Positions 36,211 to 45,243 of a DNA stretch of 53,227 bases are shown here, one piece after another. Source of the stretch: a candidate division FCPU426 bacterium. Lineage in GTDB: Bacteria; Oederibacteriota; JAAXVQ01; JAUVAV01. The first letter of the stretch is position 1; each line of letters begins with the position of its first letter. The notes below the pieces were generated by a model. The model did no database searches. It was not told the origin of the DNA and worked only from the letters and a program-made list of their open reading frames with translations. The position numbers were made by a program, and so were the translations under genes. The stretch lies in the NCBI GenBank assembly GCA_030591525.1, contig JAUVAV010000020.1, positions 1-53,227 of the forward strand, given 5' to 3'.

Positions 36211-39150
36211 TTACCATGCTCCGCGGGGAATGAATTTATAAATAGCGAGGTCCTTATTTTCGTAAACCTTCCGGAGCGGTATTCCATCGGGATTAAAAGG
36301 CCAGGAAGTTCCTTTAGGTAAAATTACATAGGTAATATTCTCCTCCCGGAGAAATTTAACCGCTTCCAAAATATCGGCCTTTTGATAAAAGTAACGCATA
36401 CGCCGGGCGCGTTCCTGCACAGTAAATCCCATAATTTGACCGGAAATAGTCCCCTCTAAATAAGTATTTCGAAATGTCAAGGCTGCCACCAAAGGCGAAT
36501 CCAGCCAGCGGGGGGATTTACTTTCCCGGGGAGAACCCGGCTTTTCCCCATCCGCTTCCACGGCCTCCGGGGTGACCCGGGACTTGGTCGGCTTTGGCTC
36601 GGACATGGCCGCAGTTATTTCCTCTAGTTTTACCAAAGCTCTTTTCCGTGCGCGGATTTTATTTTGCCATTGTTTCCTGGCTTGAGCCAACTCCTCCGTC
36701 CTGGCCAGAACCTCTGCTTTGGCTTTTTGCTCTTTCTGGATTAAAACCTCCCTTTTTGATAATTCCCGGGTCAAAACCTCGGCTAGAGAGGCATCCCGGT
36801 TGCTGCGGCTCAGGTTCTCCTCTTTTTTTTCAATTGGTTCATTAAAGACCCCGTGATCGGTCAGGCTTAAAGCGGAATCTTCATTTAACTCCTTATCCTC
36901 AAATTTATCCTCTTTCTCTGCTTCATTCAAACCCTCCTGATCTTTTATTCCTGATTCTTCCTCTTCGTTGATAACCTCTAAAGCAGTTTTTTCTTTCAAG
37001 TCCTCCTTGACCGGATGTGCTTCCGGTTTCTTCAGGTCTTCCCCCAGTGGCCCGGAAACCGAAATCCCGGCAAAACCGGAAGCTTCGGCAATATTTTTTT
37101 TCAGAGCCTCAACTTTCAAGTCAGCTTCATCCTTTTGCGAGGATTTAAGCGCCAGGGCATCCCGGGCCAGGGCTAAGGCCTGCTTTTTTTTCAAAACCGC
37201 CTGCTTGGCCCAGGCTTCCTCTTTAACCAGGGCTTTCCATTTCGATTGGGCCATGATCAGGCTTTCAGCTTTGGCCGGAGGCGTAGGAGAGGACCTCGCC
37301 TCTGAAACCGGCTCTGAAATCGGGGCCAACGGCCGGGACTTCGGAGAAACAATGGTACCAGAAGATAACAGGTCCCTGGCTTCCCGGTGCCAAGCCTTCA
37401 TGGAGGTCATGTCTCCCCGATCCCGTTCATGCTGCCATTGCCGATAGTCCTGCTCGGCTACCAGCTTGTCCGGCAGGGGCGAAAGAATAACCTCATCGCT
37501 TTTGGCTGTCTTGCGAAGCCAGGCCAAGGCTTCGCTGGTCTGGGGACTCACCTCATGCTTGAAATCAATTACCCACCAGGCTTGAATTATACCCGGCAAC
37601 CCCAATAATATAAAACCGGACAGTAAAACCCACCGCCATCCGAGTTTGAGCCGGTGTGCCCAGATCCAGAATTGCTCGGCAGCCGGCAGAACGGAAATCA
37701 ACACGGCATAATAAAAAAATTGTATAGTATTCCACTTCATGCCGACTTGCACAAAAAGCACTGCCGCGGCCAAGGCGCCTCCAACCATTAATGTGATAAA
37801 AAGCATGAAGGGATCCGCGCGGCGCGGATGCCAGGTGGTTTTGATCAGACTGAGTAACCCGATAGCCCGTATTCCAAGGTTTCCCACCAGGAAAATCACT
37901 AATAAGCCGGCCATGATTAGAACCACCAGCCAGGGTTTCTGCATAAATAACATCTTTAAATCCGCGGAAGTCATAAGCGCCATACGGTCGGGCGCTACTA
38001 ACATTGTTCCCAAATTGAACCCGGGCAGAAAACGCACCAAGCCCGGAGCATGAAGATTGGACGGCAGAAAAACCAGCAGAAAAAGAGGACTTAAGACCAA
38101 CCCGGCGATTATCCCTCCCCAATCGCGATGAAATATCAGCATAAGCACACCGGTAATAAGCAAGGCCGCCATTACCAACAGCCCGGGATAAACCTTGAAT
38201 CCGGGCAGCACTCCCCATAGCAGCACCAATAATATCAAGTATCCCAGGCGGCGTTCTCTCAGCCATCGCAACAGGGCCCATAAACCCATCATTACCAAGG
38301 CATAGGAAGAGGAAACCCCGGGATTGAAAATATTAAGCATGGGAGACGAGACCCAGAAAACTGAATCCCAAATAAAATATTTACCCTCCCCGCCGAAAAA
38401 AAGCGGCATCAGGTAGCCAAAATTCGAGCTGAAAATCGTTAGAGCCGCTGCCAAGTAAGCAATTTTATTTTCTTTTGACCAGGCACGGGCAACCACGAAA
38501 ACCGATAAAGTCAGCAATCCGGAGTATAAAAATGGGGCTACGCGAAAATACACATGCCAGGGATCGATGGGAACCATAAATACTATCGCTCCCCAAAGCA
38601 TGTCGGAAAACATGTGGTAATTCCTCAGCATTTGGCCGGCAAATCCCGGCATTTCCGGAGGAAAACCATGCGCAAACTGATAGATATTAAAAACGTGCCA
38701 GGGAGCGTCCTGGGCATGCCAGGCCAGGAAACTCATGCCTTCCGGTCCCTGCCAGGCCGTAAAGACCATAAACCAGGCTTGAGCGATCATCCCTCCCAAG
38801 ACCAATAAACCCAAGGGCCAGTACTTCACCAGGGTTTCCGGCAAGGGAGCGCTAGTATAATGCGGCACCCGTTTTTTTCGCCGTTCCTCCTGGAAAGTCA
38901 GCCAGCCTTCCAACCCGGCGCACCCCAGTACGTAAAACCAGAGTAGAAATTGAAAATCCAGTACGGATATTCCCCAATAGAACAGGACCAAGAGTCCCAT
39001 ACCGCTGACCACGGAAGCTGCCAGGCGCTCCAGTACTGTCAGTGGTATTCTCAGCAGGCGCAACAGTAGTCTGCCGGGCATATAAATTGCCAAGGCTGTC
39101 GCTAAAACCGCTATAATCCATTGTCCGGCAAATGACCAGAATGTCATCAT
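36211..39150 (-). CDS. large polytopic membrane protein with coiled-coil insertion
   Basis: 979 residues. Residues 1 to about 525 carry many transmembrane segments and loops such as HAQDAPWHVFNIYQFAHGFPPE and GQMLRNYHMFSDML, which resemble GT-C membrane enzymes. A short soluble start (EALAWLRKTAKSDEVILSPL) is interrupted from about 570 to 880 by a hydrophilic insertion with two Ala/Lys/Glu-rich coiled coils (about 620-690 and 790-850) around a very acidic stretch. The soluble domain then resumes (SPLVAALTFRNTYLEG ... ITYVILPKG ... KDLAIYKFIP). Function unknown; probably glycan transfer or polymerisation at the membrane. Confidence 0.8.
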   Translation of the reverse strand: MMTFWSFAGQWIIAVLATALAIYMPGRLLLRLLRIPLTVLERLAASVVSGMGLLVLFYWGISVLDFQFLLWFYVLGCAGLEGWLTFQEERRKKRVPHYTSAPLPETLVKYWPLGLLVLGGMIAQAWFMVFTAWQGPEGMSFLAWHAQDAPWHVFNIYQFAHGFPPEMPGFAGQMLRNYHMFSDMLWGAIVFMVPIDPWHVYFRVAPFLYSGLLTLSVFVVARAWSKENKIAYLAAALTIFSSNFGYLMPLFFGGEGKYFIWDSVFWVSSPMLNIFNPGVSSSYALVMMGLWALLRWLRERRLGYLILLVLLWGVLPGFKVYPGLLVMAALLITGVLMLIFHRDWGGIIAGLVLSPLFLLVFLPSNLHAPGLVRFLPGFNLGTMLVAPDRMALMTSADLKMLFMQKPWLVVLIMAGLLVIFLVGNLGIRAIGLLSLIKTTWHPRRADPFMLFITLMVGGALAAAVLFVQVGMKWNTIQFFYYAVLISVLPAAEQFWIWAHRLKLGWRWVLLSGFILLGLPGIIQAWWVIDFKHEVSPQTSEALAWLRKTAKSDEVILSPLPDKLVAEQDYRQWQHERDRGDMTSMKAWHREARDLLSSGTIVSPKSRPLAPISEPVSEARSSPTPPAKAESLIMAQSKWKALVKEEAWAKQAVLKKKQALALARDALALKSSQKDEADLKVEALKKNIAEASGFAGISVSGPLGEDLKKPEAHPVKEDLKEKTALEVINEEEESGIKDQEGLNEAEKEDKFEDKELNEDSALSLTDHGVFNEPIEKKEENLSRSNRDASLAEVLTRELSKREVLIQKEQKAKAEVLARTEELAQARKQWQNKIRARKRALVKLEEITAAMSEPKPTKSRVTPEAVEADGEKPGSPRESKSPRWLDSPLVAALTFRNTYLEGTISGQIMGFTVQERARRMRYFYQKADILEAVKFLREENITYVILPKGTSWPFNPDGIPLRKVYENKDLAIYKFIPRGAW

Positions 39151-39176
39151 TGGGTTTGACTCCCCCGCCTGATTAT

Positions 39177-39345
39177 TTCTTGTTACGGAAAGACCGTGTT
39201 AACGGAATTCTCGTACTTTGTCATTCCGAGCGCAGCGAGGAATCTCCAAGGAAACTCTAATTTAAAAAAGGATTCTTGGAGATTTCTCGGCTCCGCCTCG
39301 AAATGACAAGCTTATAAAGATTTTCTTCCGCAACGGAAACTACTT
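39177..39345. repeat. inverted-repeat element after the radical SAM gene
   Basis: Termini TTCTTGTTACGGAAAG (left) and TTCCGCAACGGAAACTACT (right) are inverted copies of the element at 9300-9470. A nested GTCATTCCGAGCGCAGCGAG...GAAATGAC repeat is at 39220-39307. The radical SAM stop codon TAA overlaps the right end, as at tpiA. Confidence 0.6.
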
Positions 39346-40747
39346 ATTTTTCCCTGCCCCAGGCATCGGCCAGCACGCCGATCCCGTCCCAAACCTGGGT
39401 TTTAAAATCCCACCAGGAGCGCAGACATAACAGGCGGCGCAGCAGGTAGGCCGGACGGAAGTAAAAACGCCGTATAGCTTCTTGCCGCAAGGCTGAAATT
39501 TTCCCGGCCGGGAGTTCCCGCGTACTCACGGCGCCTTGGCGGCCGGACTGGTCCATAATGCTCTCTTCCCGGGCAATCAAGCCCGCAGCTATCTCCTGCG
39601 CGCGCAAGCCGGTTCGGGCCCGCGGGACTGCCACGTTGAACGCAGCAAAATCCAGGGGCAATTTCAAGGCCAGCGCCAGGGTAGTCCGCGCCTGGACCTC
39701 ATTTTCTCCGGGAAGTCCCAGGATAAAGGTCGCCCCTGTCCGTATGCCGGCCTTACGGCAGGCGGCCAGAGTCCTTTGAATTCGTTCGAGTTTCACGCGC
39801 TTGCCATATCTCGCAAGCGTGGCCTCACTCCCGCTTTCCACTCCAAAAATGATGGTATGGCATCCGGAAGCCGCCATCACCTCCAGCATATCATGTTTTA
39901 AAACATCTACTCGCGAAAAACAAGACCATTTAAACCGTAATTGGCTCTGCTGCATGGCGCGGCAAAGTTCTAAAGTACGTTTGCCCTGTACGCCGAAGGT
40001 TTGATCTAAAAAAAATATCTCCTTTATGCCCAGGTTTTTCAGAAAAATCAATTCCTCGATCACCTCGCAAAGCGGACGCAGGCCGAAACCCAGCGTCGGC
40101 ATCACGCAAAAGGCACAAGCAAAAGGACAACCATAATCAGTCAGCACGGCGGTCATAGGATGGCTGACCATAAAGGGAAAACGATACCGGCGCAGAGGAA
40201 AAAGTTCATGCCGGGGACGGGGAATATGGAATTCTCCCTGAAGCTTGGTAATCCCTCCGTTTACATATCCCCGTCCGTCTAATCCGCGGTAAACCACATT
40301 GGGAATAATCCGGCCGTCCGGCCGGGGAATCAAGGCGAGGATATCCGGGGTCGCAAAATTCAGCAAAGCCGCGTCTATACCGCAAGCCTCTTCAAGCCGG
40401 ATCTCGGTATCCTCCAGCAATACATCGCCGATAGCCGTAATATAAGCCGTGGTAGCGTTCTTCACTTCTTCTAAAAAGGCGCGGTCTTCGTCCCAGGAAG
40501 CCGCTCCCACCAGAGTGATAATCGCTTCCGGCATGACAGCGCGTATTCGGGCCAGGCACTGCTTCCTGCTTAGAGCTTCTACCATGGCATCCAGCACTAT
40601 AAGCTCGTGCTGTTCGGCCAAAATTCCTGAAAGCGCCAGCATGGTAACCGGCGGAGATATATAGTGGGACTTGGAAAGCTTGGAGCAAAAATAATCACGG
40701 ATGTAATTTTTCGTGCCCGGAGGATTTAGTAATAAAACGCGGCTCAC
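39344..40747 (-). CDS. radical SAM protein with B12-binding-type N-terminal domain
   Basis: 467 residues from a GTG with GGAG six bases upstream. Residues 1-150 look like the cobalamin-binding fold of class B radical SAM enzymes (LLLNPPGTKNYIRDYF, TMLALSGILAEQHELIVLDAM), but the usual DxHxxG cobalamin ligand is absent. The cluster motif is Cys207, Cys211, Cys214 (GCPFACAFC). The HTIIFGVESGSEATL and FILGLPGENEVQARTTLAL segments are typical. Probably a methyl or other group modification of a glycan or lipid; substrate unknown. Confidence 0.85.
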   Translation of the reverse strand: MSRVLLLNPPGTKNYIRDYFCSKLSKSHYISPPVTMLALSGILAEQHELIVLDAMVEALSRKQCLARIRAVMPEAIITLVGAASWDEDRAFLEEVKNATTAYITAIGDVLLEDTEIRLEEACGIDAALLNFATPDILALIPRPDGRIIPNVVYRGLDGRGYVNGGITKLQGEFHIPRPRHELFPLRRYRFPFMVSHPMTAVLTDYGCPFACAFCVMPTLGFGLRPLCEVIEELIFLKNLGIKEIFFLDQTFGVQGKRTLELCRAMQQSQLRFKWSCFSRVDVLKHDMLEVMAASGCHTIIFGVESGSEATLARYGKRVKLERIQRTLAACRKAGIRTGATFILGLPGENEVQARTTLALALKLPLDFAAFNVAVPRARTGLRAQEIAAGLIAREESIMDQSGRQGAVSTRELPAGKISALRQEAIRRFYFRPAYLLRRLLCLRSWWDFKTQVWDGIGVLADAWGREK

Positions 40748-40748
40748 G

Positions 40749-41561
40749 CTAAGCTCCTCTTTTTCTCGCGGTCAAATGCACTCCCATAGCCCCTTTCCGA
40801 CTCCGGCGCGCCGTACCTTCCAGCCAGGAAATCACGGAAAGCGCGCGCCGGACCAGGCGCAGTCCCCATCCCTTGATTCCTCCGCCGCGGCTTAAGGACT
40901 GGGCTGCCCACCATTCTTCCGAATGAGCACTTCCTGCTAACCGGGAGAAGAAAGCATAGTCAAACTGCTGGGTCAACCAGTAGTCCGCATGCCTGATACT
41001 AATTACTTCAAAACCCTCCTGGCGGACCATTTCCAATATTTGTTCAGTGGTAAACTGCTGCTTATGCCCTCCCCATCGGGCTTTAAGTTCATGATTGCGG
41101 CGCACATAAATAGTGCCCGCATTACCCTCGCAGGGAATATATAAATGCAGCAGCCCGCCGGAAGTTAAAACGCGGAAGGCCTCGCGCAATACTTGCGAGG
41201 GATCCGCAACGTGCTCCAGAATATCAAAACCCAGCACACCGGAAAACTTGTTTTCCGGATATGGGAGAGCCGCGACATCCGCCGCTTGACATGAGACTCC
41301 GGAAATCCCGGCTGCCGCGTTTACGGCGTCCGGCGCTAAATCCACGGCATACAGAGCAATATCCGGCCGGTAACGCCGGAGAGCTTTAAGATATTGGCCC
41401 CCGCCGCAGCCCAGCTCCAGTACCTCACCGTGAATGCCGGCCAAGGCCTTCAAGCAGCGGGAGATTTTAAGGCCGGAGAGTGAAAGCGCGGCGGGCCGGG
41501 CCTCACCTTGGCCGTAGATAAAACCTTCCGGATAGGGGCTGGGGACCGGATTACTTTTCAT
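40749..41561 (-). CDS. class I SAM-dependent methyltransferase
   Basis: 270 residues. SAM-binding motif I VLELGCGGGQYLKAL, then YAVDLAPDAV, and motif with DILEHVADPSQVLREAFRVL, as in the Methyltransf_11/UbiE-like group. The C-terminal part is basic. It overlaps the GT2 gene by 11 bases and ends one base before the radical SAM start, so it belongs to the glycan cluster. Substrate unknown. Confidence 0.87.
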   Translation of the reverse strand: MKSNPVPSPYPEGFIYGQGEARPAALSLSGLKISRCLKALAGIHGEVLELGCGGGQYLKALRRYRPDIALYAVDLAPDAVNAAAGISGVSCQAADVAALPYPENKFSGVLGFDILEHVADPSQVLREAFRVLTSGGLLHLYIPCEGNAGTIYVRRNHELKARWGGHKQQFTTEQILEMVRQEGFEVISIRHADYWLTQQFDYAFFSRLAGSAHSEEWWAAQSLSRGGGIKGWGLRLVRRALSVISWLEGTARRSRKGAMGVHLTARKRGA

Positions 41562-42351
41562 GAATCTCGACCCGGCGAAGACTGGAAAACATAAATTTAA
41601 GCATCAAGGTCATGAGAAAACTCTGGAGCATTATGCGCCAGGAAAAACTCGACTGGCCGGCCCGGCGGTCACTAAAAATAATCGGAATCTCCCGGATCCG
41701 GAAACCTCGCATAGTGGCTTTATAAAGCAACTCCTGCACAATACAGGGCCCGAGAGAGACGGTATTATCCAGTTTTATGGCTTCCAGTACCCGCCTATGG
41801 AACAACCGGTAGCCGGAAGTGCAATCGTGAACATTGGCGATCTTCAGAACATTCCGGATATAGAAATTCGCCCCTACTGTGATGGTATGCCGCCAAAAGC
41901 CCCGGTCCATATCTTTCCCTCCCGCTACAAAACGGGAACCAACCACTACGTCCCCCTCTTCCGCCGCACGAATTAATTCAGGCAGGTATCGGGGGTGATG
42001 GGAAAAATCCGCGTCCATTTCGATAATCATCTGCGCGCCCTGAGCCAGGGCGTATTTAAAGCCCTCGATCCCGGCCGTGCCCCGGCCGCGCTCATGCTTG
42101 CGGTGCACGATATGCAGGGCCGGCCGGTCAGCCGCCAGCCGGTCCAGCAGTTTCCCGGTTCCATCCGGCGAATTATCATCCACTACAACTATATGCAGAT
42201 TCGGTATTTTCAATTGTTCAATAGCTTTTATCAGCCGGCCGATGTTGGCTTTTTCATTATAGGTTGGTATCATTATAAAAATGCCGGAGTTGGGTTTAGA
42301 CTGGGTGCGCCTGATGACCGCATTTTTTTTACGCACCGGGATGCGTTTCAT
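41551..42351 (-). CDS. polyprenol-phosphate mannosyl/glycosyltransferase (DPM1-like GT2)
   Basis: 266 residues. Start set at 42351, where ATGA overlaps the GT9 stop. GT-A motifs: IMIPTYNEKANIGRLIKAI, VDDNSPDGTGKLLD, and the metal site MIIEMDADFSHHPRYLPEL, the hallmark of dolichyl/polyprenyl-phosphate mannose synthases. RHTITVGANFYIRNVLKI and IPIIFSDRRAGQSSFS are also typical. It probably makes the polyprenyl-phosphate sugar used by the GT-C-like proteins of the cluster. Confidence 0.9.
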   Translation of the reverse strand: MKRIPVRKKNAVIRRTQSKPNSGIFIMIPTYNEKANIGRLIKAIEQLKIPNLHIVVVDDNSPDGTGKLLDRLAADRPALHIVHRKHERGRGTAGIEGFKYALAQGAQMIIEMDADFSHHPRYLPELIRAAEEGDVVVGSRFVAGGKDMDRGFWRHTITVGANFYIRNVLKIANVHDCTSGYRLFHRRVLEAIKLDNTVSLGPCIVQELLYKATMRGFRIREIPIIFSDRRAGQSSFSWRIMLQSFLMTLMLKFMFSSLRRVEIHEK

Positions 42352-43466
42352 GCCGGGCTGTTCCAGAGCCGGACCAGGGCCGGCCAAACCTCATCCAGGG
42401 TGATGTTTTGCATACAATCCGGTGATTTGTCACATTCCGGACGATAACAGGGAGAACAGGGCATTTGGGAAACTATCTTTTCACCTCTTCTGAACATCTC
42501 GATTTCCCGGCTGCTGGTAGGTCCGAAAAGAGCCAGGGTAGGTCGCTGCAAGGCCAGGGCCATATGCAGGGCCAAAGTATCGCCCGTGACAATAGTCCGG
42601 CAGACTTCTAAAAAGCCGGCGAATTCCCGCAAAGTATGTTCTCCCCGCGTATCCAAGAGCGGTACGCCGGCCAAACGCTGAATGCGTTCATTAATTTCTC
42701 TTTCCTTCGGCCCTCCCAGCAGCAGCACCTCAGCGTTAAGTTCCTGCCGGGCGCGCTCGGCCAGCCGGGCGAACCACTCCTCGGTCCAGCGTTTACGCGG
42801 CCAAGCCCGGCCGCAACCCGTGAAAAGCCCCAGAATATTCTTTTCCTTTTCAATTTCCGAGCGGCGAAAAAATACCTGGCAGCTTTTCCGATCCTCAGCA
42901 GTCAGTTGAAATACATAGGGTTCACCTGCATATTCCAGCCCCAGGGCCTCGAATATAATCTGTAAGTAGGTTTTTTGATTTTGTTGAAATTTCAATTCAT
43001 CATACACGCCCAGAACCAGGGAGTATTCCGCCTCAGGGTTGAAGGCCCGCGGCGTCCCGGTGCCGTTGGGAGCCATGCCCCACCCCTGTTTGCGGCCGGC
43101 CTTTACCTTCTCGGCCAGGCCGGTGATCCCGGGTTCCTTATCCAGGCATATAACTAAATCAAAACAGCGGGCCAGAATTTCCATCAGATTTTCAATTTTA
43201 AAAACCCGGAGCTCGTCCAGACCGGGCAGATCACGAAGAAGTTCCTCGGATTCCGGGGCCGTAAGCCAGGTGAGATGAGACTCGGGATATTTTTTTTTCA
43301 AGCCCGCCACCAGGGGGGTGGTCCTCAGGACGTCTCCCCGCGCACCAACCTTAATTAGAAGAATTTTTAATCCGAGTTTCGTATACGCCCCGCATCCTTC
43401 ACAAAGCCGGTTCTCTTTACAAGGCTTGTCTCCGCGCCAGTATCGGCAGTCCGTGTTAAATTGCAA
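42348..43466 (-). CDS. glycosyltransferase family 9 (heptosyltransferase-like)
   Basis: 372 residues. The start is TTG, with GGAGG ten bases upstream inside the previous gene's end. Core motifs: ILLIKVGARGDVLRTTPLVAGLK, LGLFTGCGRAWPRKRW and VTGDTLALHMALALQRPTLALFGPTSS, typical of ADP-heptose:LPS heptosyltransferases. Extra cysteine clusters are at the N-terminus (Cys7, 16, 22, 25) and near the end (CSPCYRPEC, DC), possibly a metal site. Sugar donor uncertain. Confidence 0.9.
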   Translation of the reverse strand: MQFNTDCRYWRGDKPCKENRLCEGCGAYTKLGLKILLIKVGARGDVLRTTPLVAGLKKKYPESHLTWLTAPESEELLRDLPGLDELRVFKIENLMEILARCFDLVICLDKEPGITGLAEKVKAGRKQGWGMAPNGTGTPRAFNPEAEYSLVLGVYDELKFQQNQKTYLQIIFEALGLEYAGEPYVFQLTAEDRKSCQVFFRRSEIEKEKNILGLFTGCGRAWPRKRWTEEWFARLAERARQELNAEVLLLGGPKEREINERIQRLAGVPLLDTRGEHTLREFAGFLEVCRTIVTGDTLALHMALALQRPTLALFGPTSSREIEMFRRGEKIVSQMPCSPCYRPECDKSPDCMQNITLDEVWPALVRLWNSPA

Positions 43467-43472
43467 CTCCCG

Positions 43473-44402
43473 TTATCCTCCGTTCCTAAACCATTCTATC
43501 GTCCGGATTAAACCCTGTTTCAGCTGTACTTTGGGAAACCAGTTCAAAACCGCATGCGCCCTGGAAATATCCGGTTTCCTCCTCCGGGGATCATCCGGCG
43601 GCAGGGGTTGGTAAACAATTTTCAGCGGCCCGTCTACCAGGCTCTGTACCAGCTTAACCGCTTCTAAAATGCTGAATTCCACGGGATTGCCTAAATTAAA
43701 TATCTGACCGCTGGTCTTAGTCCGGAAAGCGGCCCGAATTATGCCCTCGACCATGTCATCAACATAACAGAAACTCCGGGTCTGATGGCCGGAACCGTAG
43801 ACTGTAAGCGGCTTATGCTCCAAAGCCTGGTTGATGAAATTTGAAATCACCCGTCCGTCGTCTTTTTGCAGGCGGGGCCCGTAAGTATTAAAGATGCGTA
43901 CTAATCGTACGTCCACTTGATGCTTTCTTAAATACTCCATAGTTAGAGCCTCGGCAAAGCGTTTCGCCTCATCATAACAGGAACGTTCCCCCACCGGGTT
44001 CACGTTCCCCCAATCACCCTCTTTTTGCGGATGCCGGAGAGGGTCTCCATATACCTCCGAAGTAGAGGCAAAAAGATAACCGGCCTTTTGCTTTCGGGCC
44101 AGTTCCAGCAGACGATGACTTCCCAGGGCATTAGTCAGCATGGTTTCGATTGACCAGGCCTGGTAATATGGGGGGGAAGCATAAGAAGCCAGGTTGAAAA
44201 TAAAATCCACTTTTAAGTTCAGCGCGCTGCGCACGTCCCGGCGAAGAAACTTAAATCGCGGAGATTTAAGTGCGCCTTGAATATTGGCTTGCCGGCCGGT
44301 CTTAAGATTATCCAGGCATACCACATGGTGCTTCAGCTTTAACAAACGATCGCAGAGATGAGATCCGATAAATCCCGCCCCGCCGGCCACTAAAATCTTC
44401 AT
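43473..44402 (-). CDS. UDP-glucuronate decarboxylase-like SDR epimerase
   Basis: 309 residues. Rossmann motif GGAGFIGSHL (7-16), the TSEVYGDPLRHPQKEGDWGN segment and the catalytic CYDEAKR (Tyr and Lys) are diagnostic for UDP-xylose synthase-type enzymes. Product is probably UDP-xylose or UDP-4-keto-xylose, supplying the cluster. AAGGAG precedes the ATG. It is the first gene of the polysaccharide operon, after a repeat-rich 840-base gap. Confidence 0.9.
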   Translation of the reverse strand: MKILVAGGAGFIGSHLCDRLLKLKHHVVCLDNLKTGRQANIQGALKSPRFKFLRRDVRSALNLKVDFIFNLASYASPPYYQAWSIETMLTNALGSHRLLELARKQKAGYLFASTSEVYGDPLRHPQKEGDWGNVNPVGERSCYDEAKRFAEALTMEYLRKHQVDVRLVRIFNTYGPRLQKDDGRVISNFINQALEHKPLTVYGSGHQTRSFCYVDDMVEGIIRAAFRTKTSGQIFNLGNPVEFSILEAVKLVQSLVDGPLKIVYQPLPPDDPRRRKPDISRAHAVLNWFPKVQLKQGLIRTIEWFRNGG

Positions 44403-44437
44403 ATTTTGCTACTCCTTAGGTTTGAATGATATGTATT

Positions 44438-44627
44438 CTAGTGTCGTGTCTCAGAAATTCGTTCAATAATTCGTGCTGGTCTCCCCCTTTTACAAAAGGG
44501 GGGCAAGGGGGGATTTTATCAATCGCGAGTGGGCTTTTCTGGCAAATCCCCCTGTATCCCCCTTTTCCAAAGGGGGATATCTTATTGAATCTATTTATGA
44601 ACCACAACACTAGTATTGTGGTTCATA
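44438..44627. repeat. CTAG-bounded repeat with a 32-base palindrome
   Basis: CTAGTGTCGTGTCTCAGAAA (44438-) and the inverse of 44582-44613 (CTAGTGTTGTGGTTCATAAA) match at most positions and both end in TTCAATAA-type sequence. The interior has CCCCCTTTTAC/AAAAGGGGG hairpins. At 44596-44627 the right end forms a palindrome with one mismatch pair. Confidence 0.65.
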
Positions 44628-44648
44628 AGTATTTTGAATTTATGTTCT

Positions 44649-45035
44649 GTCATTCCGGCATGCTTTAAGCCGGAATCCAGAGAATTTATCCGTAAAATAT
44701 TTTGAAATCGCTTTCAACATTCCGGAAAACTTTCCATAATATTGGACTATTGTCCATTATTTTATACTAAAGTCTAATAATACGTCTTCCCTTTATGAAC
44801 TCATTTTTTAAAATCCTTTTTTTTTACAAAAAAAGGGATGAGTTCGGAGATTCCTCGCTAACGCCCGGAATGACATTCACACGTTTACAATATTATGACA
44901 TAGCCTCTCAGAGAGTGTGTCGCAACTGCAAAAATAGTTTTTTACCGTCATTCCGGCAAAAGCCGGAATCCAGAAAAACATTGTAAAATAAAGAGTACGC
45001 ATCCTGGATCCCGGATCAAGTCCGGGATGACGAAC
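44649..45035. repeat. cluster of degenerate GTCATTCC/CCGGAATCC repeats
   Basis: Short palindromes (GTCATTCCGGCATGCTTTAAGCCGGAATCCAG-type at 44649, 44948; CGGAATGAC at 44865; CTGGATCCCGGATCAAGTCCGGGATGAC-type at 45005) are scattered in a gene-free stretch. The 44403-45243 gap holds this and the element at 44438-44627; I see no gene. Confidence 0.6.
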
Positions 45036-45243
45036 GAAAAACACTTTCAAAATTATAACATAGCCTCACAAGCGGGGAGAAAATTCCTTCCCGCAACAAA
45101 AGTCAGTTTGAATAACATTTATTCTACAACATGATTTTATTCTGGCAAGAATAATTTGTTTCCACGCTTTCTGCTTGGCGCAGGCCATGGTTCCGGATAT
45201 AATGCGGGCTATGCGACCAGCATCTCCTGCCGCGAAAGAAAAA

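Noticed and set aside
44416-44610. 64-residue minus-strand frame with PPFGKGG and PPFVKGG motifs
   Set aside because: A known artefact of translating CCCCCTTT-type repeat hairpins; it lies wholly in the repeat element.
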